64,000 bases of DNA, from positions 1-64,000 of the forward strand of contig NZ_DATBBJ010000055.1 of assembly GCF_036271055.1 (NCBI RefSeq), given 5' to 3'. Below the pieces are notes generated by a model, which worked only from the letters and a program-made list of their open reading frames with translations, ran no database searches and was not told the DNA's origin. The position numbers were made by a program, and so were the translations under genes. Shown piece after piece: positions 53,503-62,331 of this stretch. Within the stretch, counting starts at the first letter, position 1. Every line of letters starts with the position of its first letter. The stretch is from Scandinavium sp036271055 (GTDB taxonomy: Bacteria > Pseudomonadota > Gammaproteobacteria > Enterobacterales > Enterobacteriaceae).

Positions 53503-54372
53503 ATGCGAACCAGGCTGGGTTGGTTACTGGCAGTAGCAGGGCTGCCACTTTCCGTTTATGCGCAGGAAGCGACAATTAAAGACGTACATGATGCGCCCGC
53601 CGTGCGTGGCAGCATCATCGCTAATATGCTGCAAGAACACGACAATCCTTTTACGCTCTATCCGTACGACAGCAATTATGTGATTTACACCTATACCAGC
53701 GACATGAACAAAGAGGCGATCCAGAGTTACAACTGGGCCGACAATGCGCGCAAGGATGAGGTGAAATTTCAACTGAGTTTAGCGTTCCCGCTGTGGCGCG
53801 GTATTTTGGGCGATAACTCGGTGTTGGGCGCGTCTTATACCCAGAAGTCCTGGTGGCAGCTCTCTAACACTTCTGAGTCTGCGCCGTTCCGTGAAACCAA
53901 CTACGAGCCGCAGTTGTTCCTCGGTTTTGCCACCGATTATCAGTTTGCTGGCTGGACGCTGCGTGATGTCGAGTTTGGCTTTAACCACGATTCTAACGGG
54001 CGTTCCGATCCCACTTCCCGTAGCTGGAACCGTCTTTACACGCGTCTGATGGCGCAACACGGTAACTGGCAGGTAGAAGTGAAACCGTGGTATGTGGTGG
54101 GCGATACCGATGACAACCCGGACATCACCAAGTACATGGGCTATTACCAGCTCAAAGTGGGTTACCACCTGGGCGATGCCGTGTTAAGCGTCAAAGGCCA
54201 GTACAACTGGAATACAGGCTACGGCGGCGCAGAGCTGGGTCTGAGCTATCCGATGACCAAACATGTGCGGATTTATACCCAACTGTACAGTGGTTACGGC
54301 GAGTCGCTGATCGATTACAACTACAACCAGACGCGAGTCGGCGTAGGTGTAATGCTCAACGATCTGTTTTAA
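53503..54372 (+). CDS. pldA: Outer membrane phospholipase A
   Basis: A 289-residue precursor. The signal peptide is cut after VYA (residue 20), leaving a 12-strand outer-membrane barrel that ends in F, as outer membrane proteins do. The catalytic residues H162, S164 (NHDSNG) and N176 correspond to mature H142, S144 and N156. It hydrolyses phospholipids that reach the outer leaflet. The ATG follows TCAGGAGAACTCCC. Confidence 0.96.
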   Translation: MRTRLGWLLAVAGLPLSVYAQEATIKDVHDAPAVRGSIIANMLQEHDNPFTLYPYDSNYVIYTYTSDMNKEAIQSYNWADNARKDEVKFQLSLAFPLWRGILGDNSVLGASYTQKSWWQLSNTSESAPFRETNYEPQLFLGFATDYQFAGWTLRDVEFGFNHDSNGRSDPTSRSWNRLYTRLMAQHGNWQVEVKPWYVVGDTDDNPDITKYMGYYQLKVGYHLGDAVLSVKGQYNWNTGYGGAELGLSYPMTKHVRIYTQLYSGYGESLIDYNYNQTRVGVGVMLNDLF

Positions 54373-54390
54373 ACGTTGCACTCTTGCTCT

Positions 54391-54416
54391 CAGGCGCTGA
54401 AAATAGCGCCTGTTTT
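54391..54416 (+). terminator. pldA terminator
   Basis: CAGGCGCT-gaaaat-AGCGCCTG is an eight-pair hairpin followed by TTTTAATTT, between pldA and recQ. Confidence 0.85.
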
Positions 54417-54437
54417 AATTTCAGGATTGGGGTGAGT

Positions 54438-56267
54438 GTGGCGCAGGCGGAAGTGATCAATCAGGTAACGCTGGCAAAACAGGTTTTACAGGAAACCTTT
54501 GGCTACCAGCAGTTCCGCCCGGGTCAGGAAACCATCATCGAGACGGCGCTCGCAGGGCGAGACTGTCTGGTGGTGATGCCGACCGGCGGTGGGAAATCCC
54601 TGTGCTATCAGGTTCCCGCGCTGGTGCTCGACGGCCTGACGGTTGTCGTCTCTCCGCTGATCTCACTGATGAAAGATCAGGTCGACCAACTGCTCGCCAA
54701 CGGCGTGTCTGCGGCCTGTCTGAACTCCACGCAAAGTCGCGAACAGCAACAGGATGTAATGGCAGGCTGCCGCACGGGCAAAATTCGCCTGCTGTATATC
54801 GCCCCTGAACGCCTGATGCTCGACAACTTCCTCGACAATCTCAGCCACTGGAATCCGGTGATGCTGGCGGTCGACGAAGCGCACTGTATTTCCCAATGGG
54901 GTCACGATTTCCGCCCGGAATACGCCGCGTTGGGTCAATTGCGTCAGCGTTATCCGACGCTGCCGTTTATGGCGCTGACCGCCACCGCCGATGACACTAC
55001 CCGCAGTGATATTGTGCGCCTGCTGGGTCTTAACGATCCGCTGATCCAGATCAGCAGTTTCGACCGCCCGAATATTCGTTACATGCTGATGGAGAAGTTC
55101 AAACCGCTCGATCAGTTGATGCGATACGTGCAGGAACAGCGCGGCAAATCCGGCATTATTTACTGTAACAGCCGCGCGAAAGTGGAAGACACCGCCGCGC
55201 GTCTGCAAAGCCGTGGCATCAGCGCGGGCGCGTATCACGCCGGACTGGAACATAACGTGCGCGCCGATGTGCAGGAACGCTTCCAGCGTGATGACCTGCA
55301 AATCGTGGTGGCGACGGTCGCCTTCGGGATGGGCATCAACAAACCCAACGTACGCTTCGTGGTGCATTTCGACATTCCACGCAACATCGAATCCTACTAT
55401 CAGGAAACGGGCCGTGCCGGGCGTGACGGGCTACCTGCCGAAGCGATGTTGTTTTACGATCCGGCGGATATGGCATGGTTGCGCCGCTGTCTGGAGGAAA
55501 AACCGCAAGGTCAGTTGCTGGACATCGAACGTCATAAGCTCAACGCGATGGGCGCGTTTGCCGAAGCGCAAACCTGTCGTCGTCTGGTGTTGCTGAACTA
55601 TTTTGGCGAAGGGCGCCAGGAGCCGTGCGGCAACTGCGATGTTTGCCTCGACCCGCCGAAGCAGTACGACGGCGTGAACGATGCACAGATTGCGCTCTCA
55701 ACCATTGGTCGCGTCAATCAACGTTTTGGCATGGGCTACGTGGTGGAAGTGCTGCGCGGTGCCAATAATCAGCGCATTCGCGAAATGGGCCACGATAAGC
55801 TCAAAGTGTACGGGATGGGCCGCGACAAGAGCCACGAACACTGGGTGAGTGTTATCCGCCAGCTCATTCACCTCGGTTTTGCTACGCAGAATATCGCTAT
55901 GCATTCGGCTTTACAGCTTACTGCGGCTGCGCGTCCTGTCCTGCGTGCTGAAATTCCCTTGCAGCTCGCAGTGCCACGCGTACAAGCGCTCAAACCGCGT
56001 GTGGCGCAGAAATCCTACGGCGGCAATTACGACCGCAAGCTGTTCGCCAAACTGCGCAAGCTGCGTAAAGTCATCGCCGATGAAGAAAACATCCCACCTT
56101 ACGTGGTGTTTAACGACGCCACGCTGATTGAAATGGCCGAACAAATGCCAACGTCGCCGGGTGAAATGCTCAGTGTGAACGGCGTCGGAGTGCGTAAGCT
56201 GGAGCGTTTTGGTCAGGAGTTTCTGGCACTTATCCGTTCTCACGTCGACGGGGATGATGAGGAGTAG
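54438..56267 (+). CDS. recQ: ATP-dependent DNA helicase RecQ
   Basis: A 609-residue RecQ-family 3'-5' helicase for RecF-pathway recombination and fork repair. Walker A is MPTGGGKS, the DEAH-type box is AVDEAHCISQWGHDFRPEY, and the zinc-binding cysteines (CGNCDVC), winged helix and HRDC domain follow in order. The GTG at 54438 gives the E. coli length and follows TTGGGGTGA. Confidence 0.95.
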   Translation: MAQAEVINQVTLAKQVLQETFGYQQFRPGQETIIETALAGRDCLVVMPTGGGKSLCYQVPALVLDGLTVVVSPLISLMKDQVDQLLANGVSAACLNSTQSREQQQDVMAGCRTGKIRLLYIAPERLMLDNFLDNLSHWNPVMLAVDEAHCISQWGHDFRPEYAALGQLRQRYPTLPFMALTATADDTTRSDIVRLLGLNDPLIQISSFDRPNIRYMLMEKFKPLDQLMRYVQEQRGKSGIIYCNSRAKVEDTAARLQSRGISAGAYHAGLEHNVRADVQERFQRDDLQIVVATVAFGMGINKPNVRFVVHFDIPRNIESYYQETGRAGRDGLPAEAMLFYDPADMAWLRRCLEEKPQGQLLDIERHKLNAMGAFAEAQTCRRLVLLNYFGEGRQEPCGNCDVCLDPPKQYDGVNDAQIALSTIGRVNQRFGMGYVVEVLRGANNQRIREMGHDKLKVYGMGRDKSHEHWVSVIRQLIHLGFATQNIAMHSALQLTAAARPVLRAEIPLQLAVPRVQALKPRVAQKSYGGNYDRKLFAKLRKLRKVIADEENIPPYVVFNDATLIEMAEQMPTSPGEMLSVNGVGVRKLERFGQEFLALIRSHVDGDDEE

Positions 56268-56330
56268 TCATCCGGGCGAAAAAGTGCCAGGATAACTATT
56301 CACTGAATCAATACTCTCCGCGAGTTTCCT

Positions 56331-56951
56331 ATGCTGATGTTATTTCTCACCGTGGCGATGGTGCATTTAATTGCGCTGATGAGCCCCGGCCCGGACTTTT
56401 TCTTTGTGTCGCAAACGGCCGTCAGTCGCTCCCGTAAAGAAGCGATGATGGGCGTACTCGGCATTACCGCAGGTGTGATGGTATGGGCGGGCGTGGCGTT
56501 GCTCGGCCTGCATCTGCTGATCGCAAAAATGGCCTGGCTGCACAACATCATCATGGTCGGCGGCGGTTTGTATCTGTGCTGGATGGGGTATCAGATGCTG
56601 CGCGGCGCACTCAAAAAGAGTGAAGCCCCCGTTGAAACGCCGGAAGTCGAACTGGCGCAGGGCGGAAAAAGTTTCCTCAAAGGCCTGCTGACCAACCTTG
56701 CCAACCCGAAAGCGATTATCTATTTCGGCTCGGTGTTCTCACTGTTCGTCGGAGATGACATCGGCGGTGCAGAGCGCTGGGGCATCTTTGTGCTGATTGT
56801 TGTCGAAACTTTCGCGTGGTTTACCGTGGTCGCGAGTCTGTTCGCGTTGCCGACCATGCGCCGTGGCTATCAGCGCATGGCCAAATGGATTGACGGCGTA
56901 GCCGGTACGCTGTTTGCCGGATTTGGCATTCACCTGATTATCTCCCGCTAA
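56331..56951 (+). CDS. rhtC: Threonine efflux protein RhtC
   Basis: A 206-residue LysE/RhtB-family exporter with about six membrane segments and the family N-terminal MSPGPDFFFV motif. In E. coli RhtC exports threonine. Its TAA directly abuts the stop of rhtB, which is on the other strand and is its distant paralogue. Confidence 0.95.
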   Translation: MLMLFLTVAMVHLIALMSPGPDFFFVSQTAVSRSRKEAMMGVLGITAGVMVWAGVALLGLHLLIAKMAWLHNIIMVGGGLYLCWMGYQMLRGALKKSEAPVETPEVELAQGGKSFLKGLLTNLANPKAIIYFGSVFSLFVGDDIGGAERWGIFVLIVVETFAWFTVVASLFALPTMRRGYQRMAKWIDGVAGTLFAGFGIHLIISR

Positions 56952-57572
56952 TCATGCATGGCGCGCTGACACAAGCAGTGCGCCCACCAGCATAAATAAC
57001 GATCCAAAAATCTTATTCAGGGCCTTCATCTGACGAGGGCCTTTGATCCACCCGGCAATTCTCGTTGCCAGCGTCGCATAGCCAATCATCACGATGATAT
57101 CCACTACAATGGTCGTCACGCCGAGCACCACATACTGCATCACCTGTGGTTGATGCGGCACGATAAACTGCGGGAACAGCGCGGCCAGAAACACGATGCT
57201 TTTCGGGTTGGTCAGATTCACAAACACCGCGCGTTTAAACAAATGCCCGCGAGTCTGCACTTTTGCCACCGCATTGAGATCAATAGCGCCTGCGGCTCGC
57301 CATTGCTGAATGCCAAGCCAGATAAGATAGGCGACACCGGCCCATTTCAATATCTCGAACGCCAGCACCGAACGGGAAAACAGTGTGCCTAAGCCTACGC
57401 CGACTAACACGATATGAATGCCAAGCCCGGTTTGCAGCCCGGCAATCGACGCCGCTGCGCCACGATACCCGTGATTGATGGCCGTGGTCATGGTGTTGAT
57501 AGCCCCGGAGCCCGGGGAAAGGCTTAAGATAATGGACGTTAGCAGATAGGCGAACCACCATTCAAAGGTCAC
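56952..57572 (-). CDS. rhtB: Homoserine/homoserine lactone efflux protein RhtB
   Basis: A 206-residue LysE/RhtB-family exporter with LSPGSGAINTM near the N-terminus and the NLTNPKS loop. In E. coli RhtB exports homoserine and its lactone. The GTG start at 57572 follows GGGAG with a six-base gap. It is divergent from pldB and convergent with rhtC without any spacer. Confidence 0.95.
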   Translation of the reverse strand: MTFEWWFAYLLTSIILSLSPGSGAINTMTTAINHGYRGAAASIAGLQTGLGIHIVLVGVGLGTLFSRSVLAFEILKWAGVAYLIWLGIQQWRAAGAIDLNAVAKVQTRGHLFKRAVFVNLTNPKSIVFLAALFPQFIVPHQPQVMQYVVLGVTTIVVDIIVMIGYATLATRIAGWIKGPRQMKALNKIFGSLFMLVGALLVSARHA

Positions 57573-57682
57573 GAGAGACTCCCTGGTTGATTGTTTTTAT
57601 GCCACAATACCTCATTGCACAGGTGTTGTAAGTTACGCCATTCAAAATATGATCTTCCGCGTTAGCAGGGGGCAGATAGCCG

Positions 57683-58675
57683 ATGTTTCGGCAGGAAATG
57701 GACTGGAAAACCAGAGAAAACGCGTTTGCCGCTTTCACGATGGGGCCGCTGAATAATTTTTGGCGACAACGTGAAGAAGCCGAATTTACAGGCGTGGACA
57801 ATGTTCCGGTACGCTTTGTTCGCTTTCGTGCCAAAAAGCACGATCGGGTGATTGTCGTCTGTCCGGGCCGTATCGAAAGCTACGTGAAGTATGCGGAGCT
57901 GGCCTACGATCTGTTCTACAGCGGATTCGACGTGCTGATTATCGATCATCGTGGTCAGGGGTTATCCGGGCGAATGCTCGACGACAGCCATCGCGGACAT
58001 GTGGTGAATTTCAGTGATTATGTCGATGATCTGACCGCCTTCTGGCAACAGGAAGTGGCACCGGGGCCGTGGCGTAAGCGCTACATTCTGGGGCATTCAA
58101 TGGGTGGTGCCATCTCCACGCTGTTTGCGCAGCGAAACCCTGGGCAGTGCGATGCACTCGCGCTTTGTGCGCCAATGTTCGGTATTATCATGCGTCTGCC
58201 TGACTGGATGGTGCGGCCTATTCTTGATTTCGCTGAGGGCCATCAGCGCATCAGAGAAAGCTATGCCATGGGCACCGGGCGCTGGCACGCATTACCGTTC
58301 AGCCTCAACATCCTGACTCACAGCCGTGAACGTTATCGGCGTAACCTCGGGTTCTATGCCGACAATCCTTATATTCGCGTCGGCGGGCCAACGTACCATT
58401 GGGTGCGGGAAGGGATACTTGCCGGAGAAGAAATATTGGCCGGTGCGGCGAACGACAACACCCCAACGCTGCTGATTCAGGCCGAAGAAGAAAAGGTCGT
58501 GGATAACCGAATGCACGATCGTTATTGTGAACGCCGCGCCGCAGCGGGAAAACCTTGTGAAGGTGACCGCCCGCTTGTCATACAAGGTGCTTATCATGAG
58601 ATCCTTTTCGAAAAGGACGATATGCGCTCAGTCGCGCTCAAGACCCTCGTCGAGTTTTTTGATCGACATAATTAA
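57683..58675 (+). CDS. pldB: Lysophospholipase L2
   Basis: A 330-residue alpha/beta hydrolase with the nucleophile elbow GHSMGG (S139) and the late catalytic histidine in GAYHEILFE. It cleaves 2-acyl-lysophospholipids. It is ten residues shorter than in E. coli because the C-terminal tail after FFDRHN is missing. It forms a pair with yigL; in E. coli the sRNA SgrS binds within pldB and stabilises the yigL part of the transcript. Confidence 0.94.
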   Translation: MFRQEMDWKTRENAFAAFTMGPLNNFWRQREEAEFTGVDNVPVRFVRFRAKKHDRVIVVCPGRIESYVKYAELAYDLFYSGFDVLIIDHRGQGLSGRMLDDSHRGHVVNFSDYVDDLTAFWQQEVAPGPWRKRYILGHSMGGAISTLFAQRNPGQCDALALCAPMFGIIMRLPDWMVRPILDFAEGHQRIRESYAMGTGRWHALPFSLNILTHSRERYRRNLGFYADNPYIRVGGPTYHWVREGILAGEEILAGAANDNTPTLLIQAEEEKVVDNRMHDRYCERRAAAGKPCEGDRPLVIQGAYHEILFEKDDMRSVALKTLVEFFDRHN

Positions 58676-58716
58676 TCCGGCGCTCATGCCGCTCTTACCA
58701 GAGGTTTAATTCGTTT

Positions 58717-59523
58717 ATGTACCAGGTTGTTGCGTCTGATTTAGATGGTACGCTGCTCAATCCCGACCATCGTCTTTCCCCCTACACCAAAGAAACGCTG
58801 ACCCTTCTCACTGAGAAAGGTGTGAACTTCGTTTTTGCAACGGGTCGCCACCATATTGACGTTGGACAGATCCGTGATGGCCTGGGTATCAAGGCTTTCA
58901 TGATCACCTCTAACGGTGCACGCGTGCACGATACCGACGGTAATCTGGTGTTTGCCCACAACCTCGACAGCGATATCGCGTCTGACTTATTTGGTGTGGT
59001 GAACAACAACCCGGATATCGTCACCAACGTGTATCGCAACGACGAATGGTTCATGAACCGTCACCGTCCGGAAGAGATGCGTTTCTTTAAAGAAGCTACC
59101 TTCAACTACGAGCTGTATGAACCGGGCCTGCTGGAAGCGGAAGGCGTGAGCAAAGTGTTCTTCTCCTCACCAAACCACGAAGTGCTGCTGCCGCTGGAAC
59201 AGGCGATCAACGCGCGCTGGGGCGATCGGGTCAACGTGAGTTTCTCGACCCTGACTTGTCTGGAAGTGATGGCGGGCGGTGTATCGAAAGGGCATGCGCT
59301 GGAAGCTGTGGCGAAAATGATGGGTTACGGTCTGCCGGATTGCATCGCCTTCGGCGATGGCATGAACGACGCCGAAATGCTCTCCATGGCAGGCAAAGGC
59401 TGCATCATGGAAAACGCGCATCAGCGCCTGAAAGATTTGCATCCTGAACTGGAAGTGATTGGCACCAACGCGGACGACGCCGTGCCTCATTATCTGCGCC
59501 GACTGTATCTCAATCAGCCGTAG
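58717..59523 (+). CDS. yigL: HAD sugar/pyridoxal phosphatase YigL
   Basis: A 268-residue type IIB HAD phosphatase with nucleophile motif SDLDGTLL (D8, D10), GVSKGHAL and FGDGMNDAEML. In E. coli YigL dephosphorylates sugar phosphates and pyridoxal phosphate and helps relieve glucose-phosphate stress under SgrS control. It is two residues longer than in E. coli. Its end overlaps the convergent EAL gene by 14 bases. Confidence 0.94.
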   Translation: MYQVVASDLDGTLLNPDHRLSPYTKETLTLLTEKGVNFVFATGRHHIDVGQIRDGLGIKAFMITSNGARVHDTDGNLVFAHNLDSDIASDLFGVVNNNPDIVTNVYRNDEWFMNRHRPEEMRFFKEATFNYELYEPGLLEAEGVSKVFFSSPNHEVLLPLEQAINARWGDRVNVSFSTLTCLEVMAGGVSKGHALEAVAKMMGYGLPDCIAFGDGMNDAEMLSMAGKGCIMENAHQRLKDLHPELEVIGTNADDAVPHYLRRLYLNQP

Positions 59524-60319
59524 CGTAGCGTGATTCGCTCCACTCAATAAAAGCCCTACTCGTTAGGGCTTTGCTGTATAGCCAGCCCTGAGCGTACTTC
59601 ACGCCATGTGACTTCAGCCATGTGGCCTGCGCCTGTGTTTCTACCCCCTCCGCCAGTGGCTCCAGCGACAATGACTGAGCCAGGGCGATCACCTGTGGCA
59701 GTAAGCTCTTGCCAGGGACCGGATCAACCAGTGTTTTGTCGATTTTCAGCATGTCGAATTTCAGCGCCTGCAGATAGTTCAGATTGGCGTAACCGCTGCC
59801 AAAATCATCCAGATAGATGGCATGACCTGCCTTGCGATAGCACTCGACCATCGGGGCAATCGCTTCGGGATCGATCATGCTGCTTTCGGTGATTTCCAGA
59901 ACGATTTGCTGCGAGCGGACGCCATAGTCACTGCACAGCGCGGTGAGATGGAACAGCAGGTCGGTGGATTGCAGGTCGTCGGGCTCGATATTGATCGACA
60001 CGTACTGACGCGGATTCTGGCGTAACCAGTCGCCTAAATCGCTAAGCACTTGTTCAATGACCCATTTCGTCATGCGGGTCAATAAATGGGTTTCACGTGC
60101 AAAGGGAATAAAACTGTCCGGCGGCAGCAGTTTTCCATCCGGCTGTGGCCAGCGGATCAGTGCTTCTGCGCCCACAACACAACCACTCTCCAGCTGCACA
60201 ATGGGTTGATACCACATTTCAAGCTGCTGAGAATGAATGGCCTTTTTCAACCGGGCGCGCGAGGCGTTCAGTTGGCAAAGTAAAGCCGGAATAAAACTGT
60301 TGTCGGACACGGACTCCAT
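59510..60319 (-). CDS. Orphan EAL-domain phosphodiesterase
   Basis: A 269-residue protein that is almost entirely one EAL domain. The residues needed to cleave c-di-GMP are present: E52 (EAL), N110, E142 (EITE), D171-D172 (DDFGSGY), K192, E224 (AEGVE) and Q244, so it is probably active. It has no signal peptide, membrane segment, CSS, PAS or GGDEF domain, so it acts in the cytoplasm without an obvious sensor. K-12 has no such gene between yigL and yigM. Its 3' end is convergent with and overlaps yigL. Confidence 0.9.
   Translation of the reverse strand: MESVSDNSFIPALLCQLNASRARLKKAIHSQQLEMWYQPIVQLESGCVVGAEALIRWPQPDGKLLPPDSFIPFARETHLLTRMTKWVIEQVLSDLGDWLRQNPRQYVSINIEPDDLQSTDLLFHLTALCSDYGVRSQQIVLEITESSMIDPEAIAPMVECYRKAGHAIYLDDFGSGYANLNYLQALKFDMLKIDKTLVDPVPGKSLLPQVIALAQSLSLEPLAEGVETQAQATWLKSHGVKYAQGWLYSKALTSRAFIEWSESRYATAD
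59550..59572 (+). terminator. yigL terminator inside the EAL gene
   Basis: AAAGCCCTA-ctcgt-TAGGGCTTT is a perfect nine-pair hairpin 26 bases after the yigL stop, followed by GCTGT. It lies entirely within the last codons of the EAL gene on the other strand. Confidence 0.7.
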
Positions 60320-60503
60320 CCTGAAAGCGCTCCTGATGGGGGAAGGGGACCAGTATTCCTCGAAATTAGCGGTTTAACTATCAGTAATGGCCTAATTCGG
60401 GCAAGGAAAACGCTTGCTTAGAACATGATTGATTTATCTTTGACCAGTTGTCAACTGAATACTCCGCTACAATGAGCGCTTGTTATCCTGAGAGAGCCTC
60501 ATC

Positions 60504-61403
60504 GTGCCGTTATTGATCATTACCACTGTTCTGTGGGCGTTTTCCTTTAGCCTGATTGGCGAATACCTGGCCGGGAGCGTCGACAGCTATTTTTCCGTGC
60601 TGATGCGCGTGGGGCTGGCTGCGCTGGTTTTCCTGCCGTTTCTGCGAGCGCGCGGGCAATCCGCTCGAGTGCTACTGATGTACATGCTGGTGGGCGCGAT
60701 GCAGCTCGGTATCATGTATCTGCTCGCGTTCCGTGCCTATCTGTACCTGACCGTCTCTGAATTCCTGCTGTTCACGGTGCTCACGCCGCTGTATATCACG
60801 CTGATTTATGACCTGATGAGCAAACGCAGATTACGTTGGGGCTATTTGCTGAGCGCCATGCTGGCAGTGGTGGGCGCGGCGATCATTCGTTATGACCACG
60901 TCAGCCCGCATTTCTGGACCGGCTTGTTATTGGTGCAACTGTCGAATATCAGCTTTGCTCTCGGCATGGTGGGCTACAAGCGCTTGATGGAAATTCACCC
61001 GATGCCGCAGCATAACGCCTTCGCGTGGTTTTATCTGGGGGCGTGTATTGTCGCGGTCGTCGCGTGGTTCATGCTTGGCAATCCGCAAAAACTGCCCACG
61101 ACGACGCTGCAATGGGGCATTTTGGTGTGGCTCGGTGTGGTGGCGTCTGGTCTCGGTTACTTCATGTGGAACTACGGCGCCACACAGGTGGACGCCGGGA
61201 CGCTTGGGATCATGAACAATATGCATGTGCCTGCCGGGCTTTTGGTGAATCTCGCCATCTGGCAACAGCAGCCCCACTGGCCGAGTTTTATCATAGGTGC
61301 GTTGGTAATTGTGGCTTCGCTGTGGGTCCATCGCCATTGGGTCGCTCCGCGCTCCGCACAAACGGCAGATGATCGCAGGCGTGATTCCGCGCTGAACGAA
61401 TAA
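60504..61403 (+). CDS. bioP: Biotin transporter BioP (YigM)
   Basis: A 299-residue carboxylate/amino acid/amine-type EamA transporter with ten membrane segments, equal in length to E. coli YigM, the high-affinity biotin importer. It starts with GTG after GAGAGAGCC. Its last 113 bases overlap the end of metR on the other strand. A short palindrome, CAGTTG-t-CAACTG (60445-60457), lies in its promoter region. Confidence 0.94.
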   Translation: MPLLIITTVLWAFSFSLIGEYLAGSVDSYFSVLMRVGLAALVFLPFLRARGQSARVLLMYMLVGAMQLGIMYLLAFRAYLYLTVSEFLLFTVLTPLYITLIYDLMSKRRLRWGYLLSAMLAVVGAAIIRYDHVSPHFWTGLLLVQLSNISFALGMVGYKRLMEIHPMPQHNAFAWFYLGACIVAVVAWFMLGNPQKLPTTTLQWGILVWLGVVASGLGYFMWNYGATQVDAGTLGIMNNMHVPAGLLVNLAIWQQQPHWPSFIIGALVIVASLWVHRHWVAPRSAQTADDRRRDSALNE

Positions 61404-62244
61404 ACGCTTCTGTTACCGGCTGACGCTGCTCGCCATCGCGCACGGCGGCGTACAGCCGACTCCACAAGCCTTCACCCAGGGTTTTAGTCACTACCAGACC
61501 CTGGCGCTCAAAACTCTCCACCACCCAGTGCGGCAGGGCGGCAATGCCCATTCGCGCCGCCACCATCTGAATCAACAGCAATGTGTTATCCACGCTTTTT
61601 AACGATGGGCTAACGCCAGCCGGTTGCAGGAAGTGACGCCAGATATCCAGCCGTTGACGCTGCACCGGGTAAATCAGCAGTGATTCAGTGGCGAGATCTT
61701 CTGGCGTAATACGTGCTTTCGCCGCCAGCGGATGTTCCGGGGCCATCACCAGACGCACTTCATAATCAAACATCGGCGAATAATGCAGACCGCTGCGCGG
61801 CAGAATGTCCGAGGTCAGCACGATATCCAGCTCGCCTTGCTGTAAAGCAGGCTGCGGGTCGAACGTCACGCCGGATTTGAAATCCATCTCCACCTGCGGC
61901 CAGCCCGCACGGAAGTTCTCCAGCGCAGGCGTCAGCCACTGAATACAGCTATGGCACTCAATGGCGATACGAAGTGTGGTTTGCTGCGGCTCATTGCAGG
62001 CTTGTAGCGCACGACTAATCTGCGGCAGAACCTGATTGGCCAACTGCAACAGGATTTCGCCCTGCGGCGTAAAGCGCAGCGGCTGACTTTTACGCACAAA
62101 CAAGCGGAAGCCAAGGCGCTGTTCCAGATCGCTGAACTGGTGAGAAAGCGCGGATTGCGTCTGGTGCAGCATCGCCGCCGCTGCTGCAAGCGATCCGCTG
62201 TTCCGCAACGCTTGCAGCGTTTTCAGGTGTTTAATCTCGATCAT
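61291..62244 (-). CDS. metR: LysR-family methionine regulator MetR
   Basis: A 317-residue LysR-type regulator that uses homocysteine as coregulator and activates metE, metH and glyA. The N-terminal helix-turn-helix (SLAAAAAMLHQTQSALSHQFSDLEQ) and effector domain are complete, and the length equals E. coli. It is divergent from metE. Its ATG lies in a MetR-type box. Confidence 0.96.
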   Translation of the reverse strand: MIEIKHLKTLQALRNSGSLAAAAAMLHQTQSALSHQFSDLEQRLGFRLFVRKSQPLRFTPQGEILLQLANQVLPQISRALQACNEPQQTTLRIAIECHSCIQWLTPALENFRAGWPQVEMDFKSGVTFDPQPALQQGELDIVLTSDILPRSGLHYSPMFDYEVRLVMAPEHPLAAKARITPEDLATESLLIYPVQRQRLDIWRHFLQPAGVSPSLKSVDNTLLLIQMVAARMGIAALPHWVVESFERQGLVVTKTLGEGLWSRLYAAVRDGEQRQPVTEAFIRSARNHACDHLPFVRSAERPNGDGPTAKPQLPTHL

Positions 62245-62256
62245 GAAAGTCCTTCA
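62244..62256. promoter_or_regulatory. MetR box at metR
   Basis: TGAA-agtcc-TTCA matches the TGAA-N5-TTCA pattern of MetR sites. It begins at the first base of the metR start codon and lies about 60 bases upstream of the predicted metE start, fit for both autoregulation and metE activation. Confidence 0.65.
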
Positions 62257-62278
62257 CTTCGGCATGAAAATGTTGCGC

Positions 62279-62307
62279 TTGTGAAATACACACTACCTGT
62301 CAATTAT
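62279..62307 (+). promoter_or_regulatory. Predicted metE promoter
   Basis: TTGTGA at 62279-62284 and AATTAT at 62302-62307 are 17 bases apart. The MetJ boxes start immediately after the -10. This assignment is inference; an overlapping metR promoter is expected on the other strand. Confidence 0.4.
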
Positions 62308-62331
62308 GGATGTGTAAACATCTGGACGGCT
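62308..62331. promoter_or_regulatory. MetJ boxes
   Basis: Three tandem octamers resemble the met box AGACGTCT: GGATGTGT (5 of 8), AAACATCT (6 of 8) and GGACGGCT (6 of 8). They cover the expected start of metE transcription, so MetJ with S-adenosylmethionine should repress metE. Confidence 0.65.
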
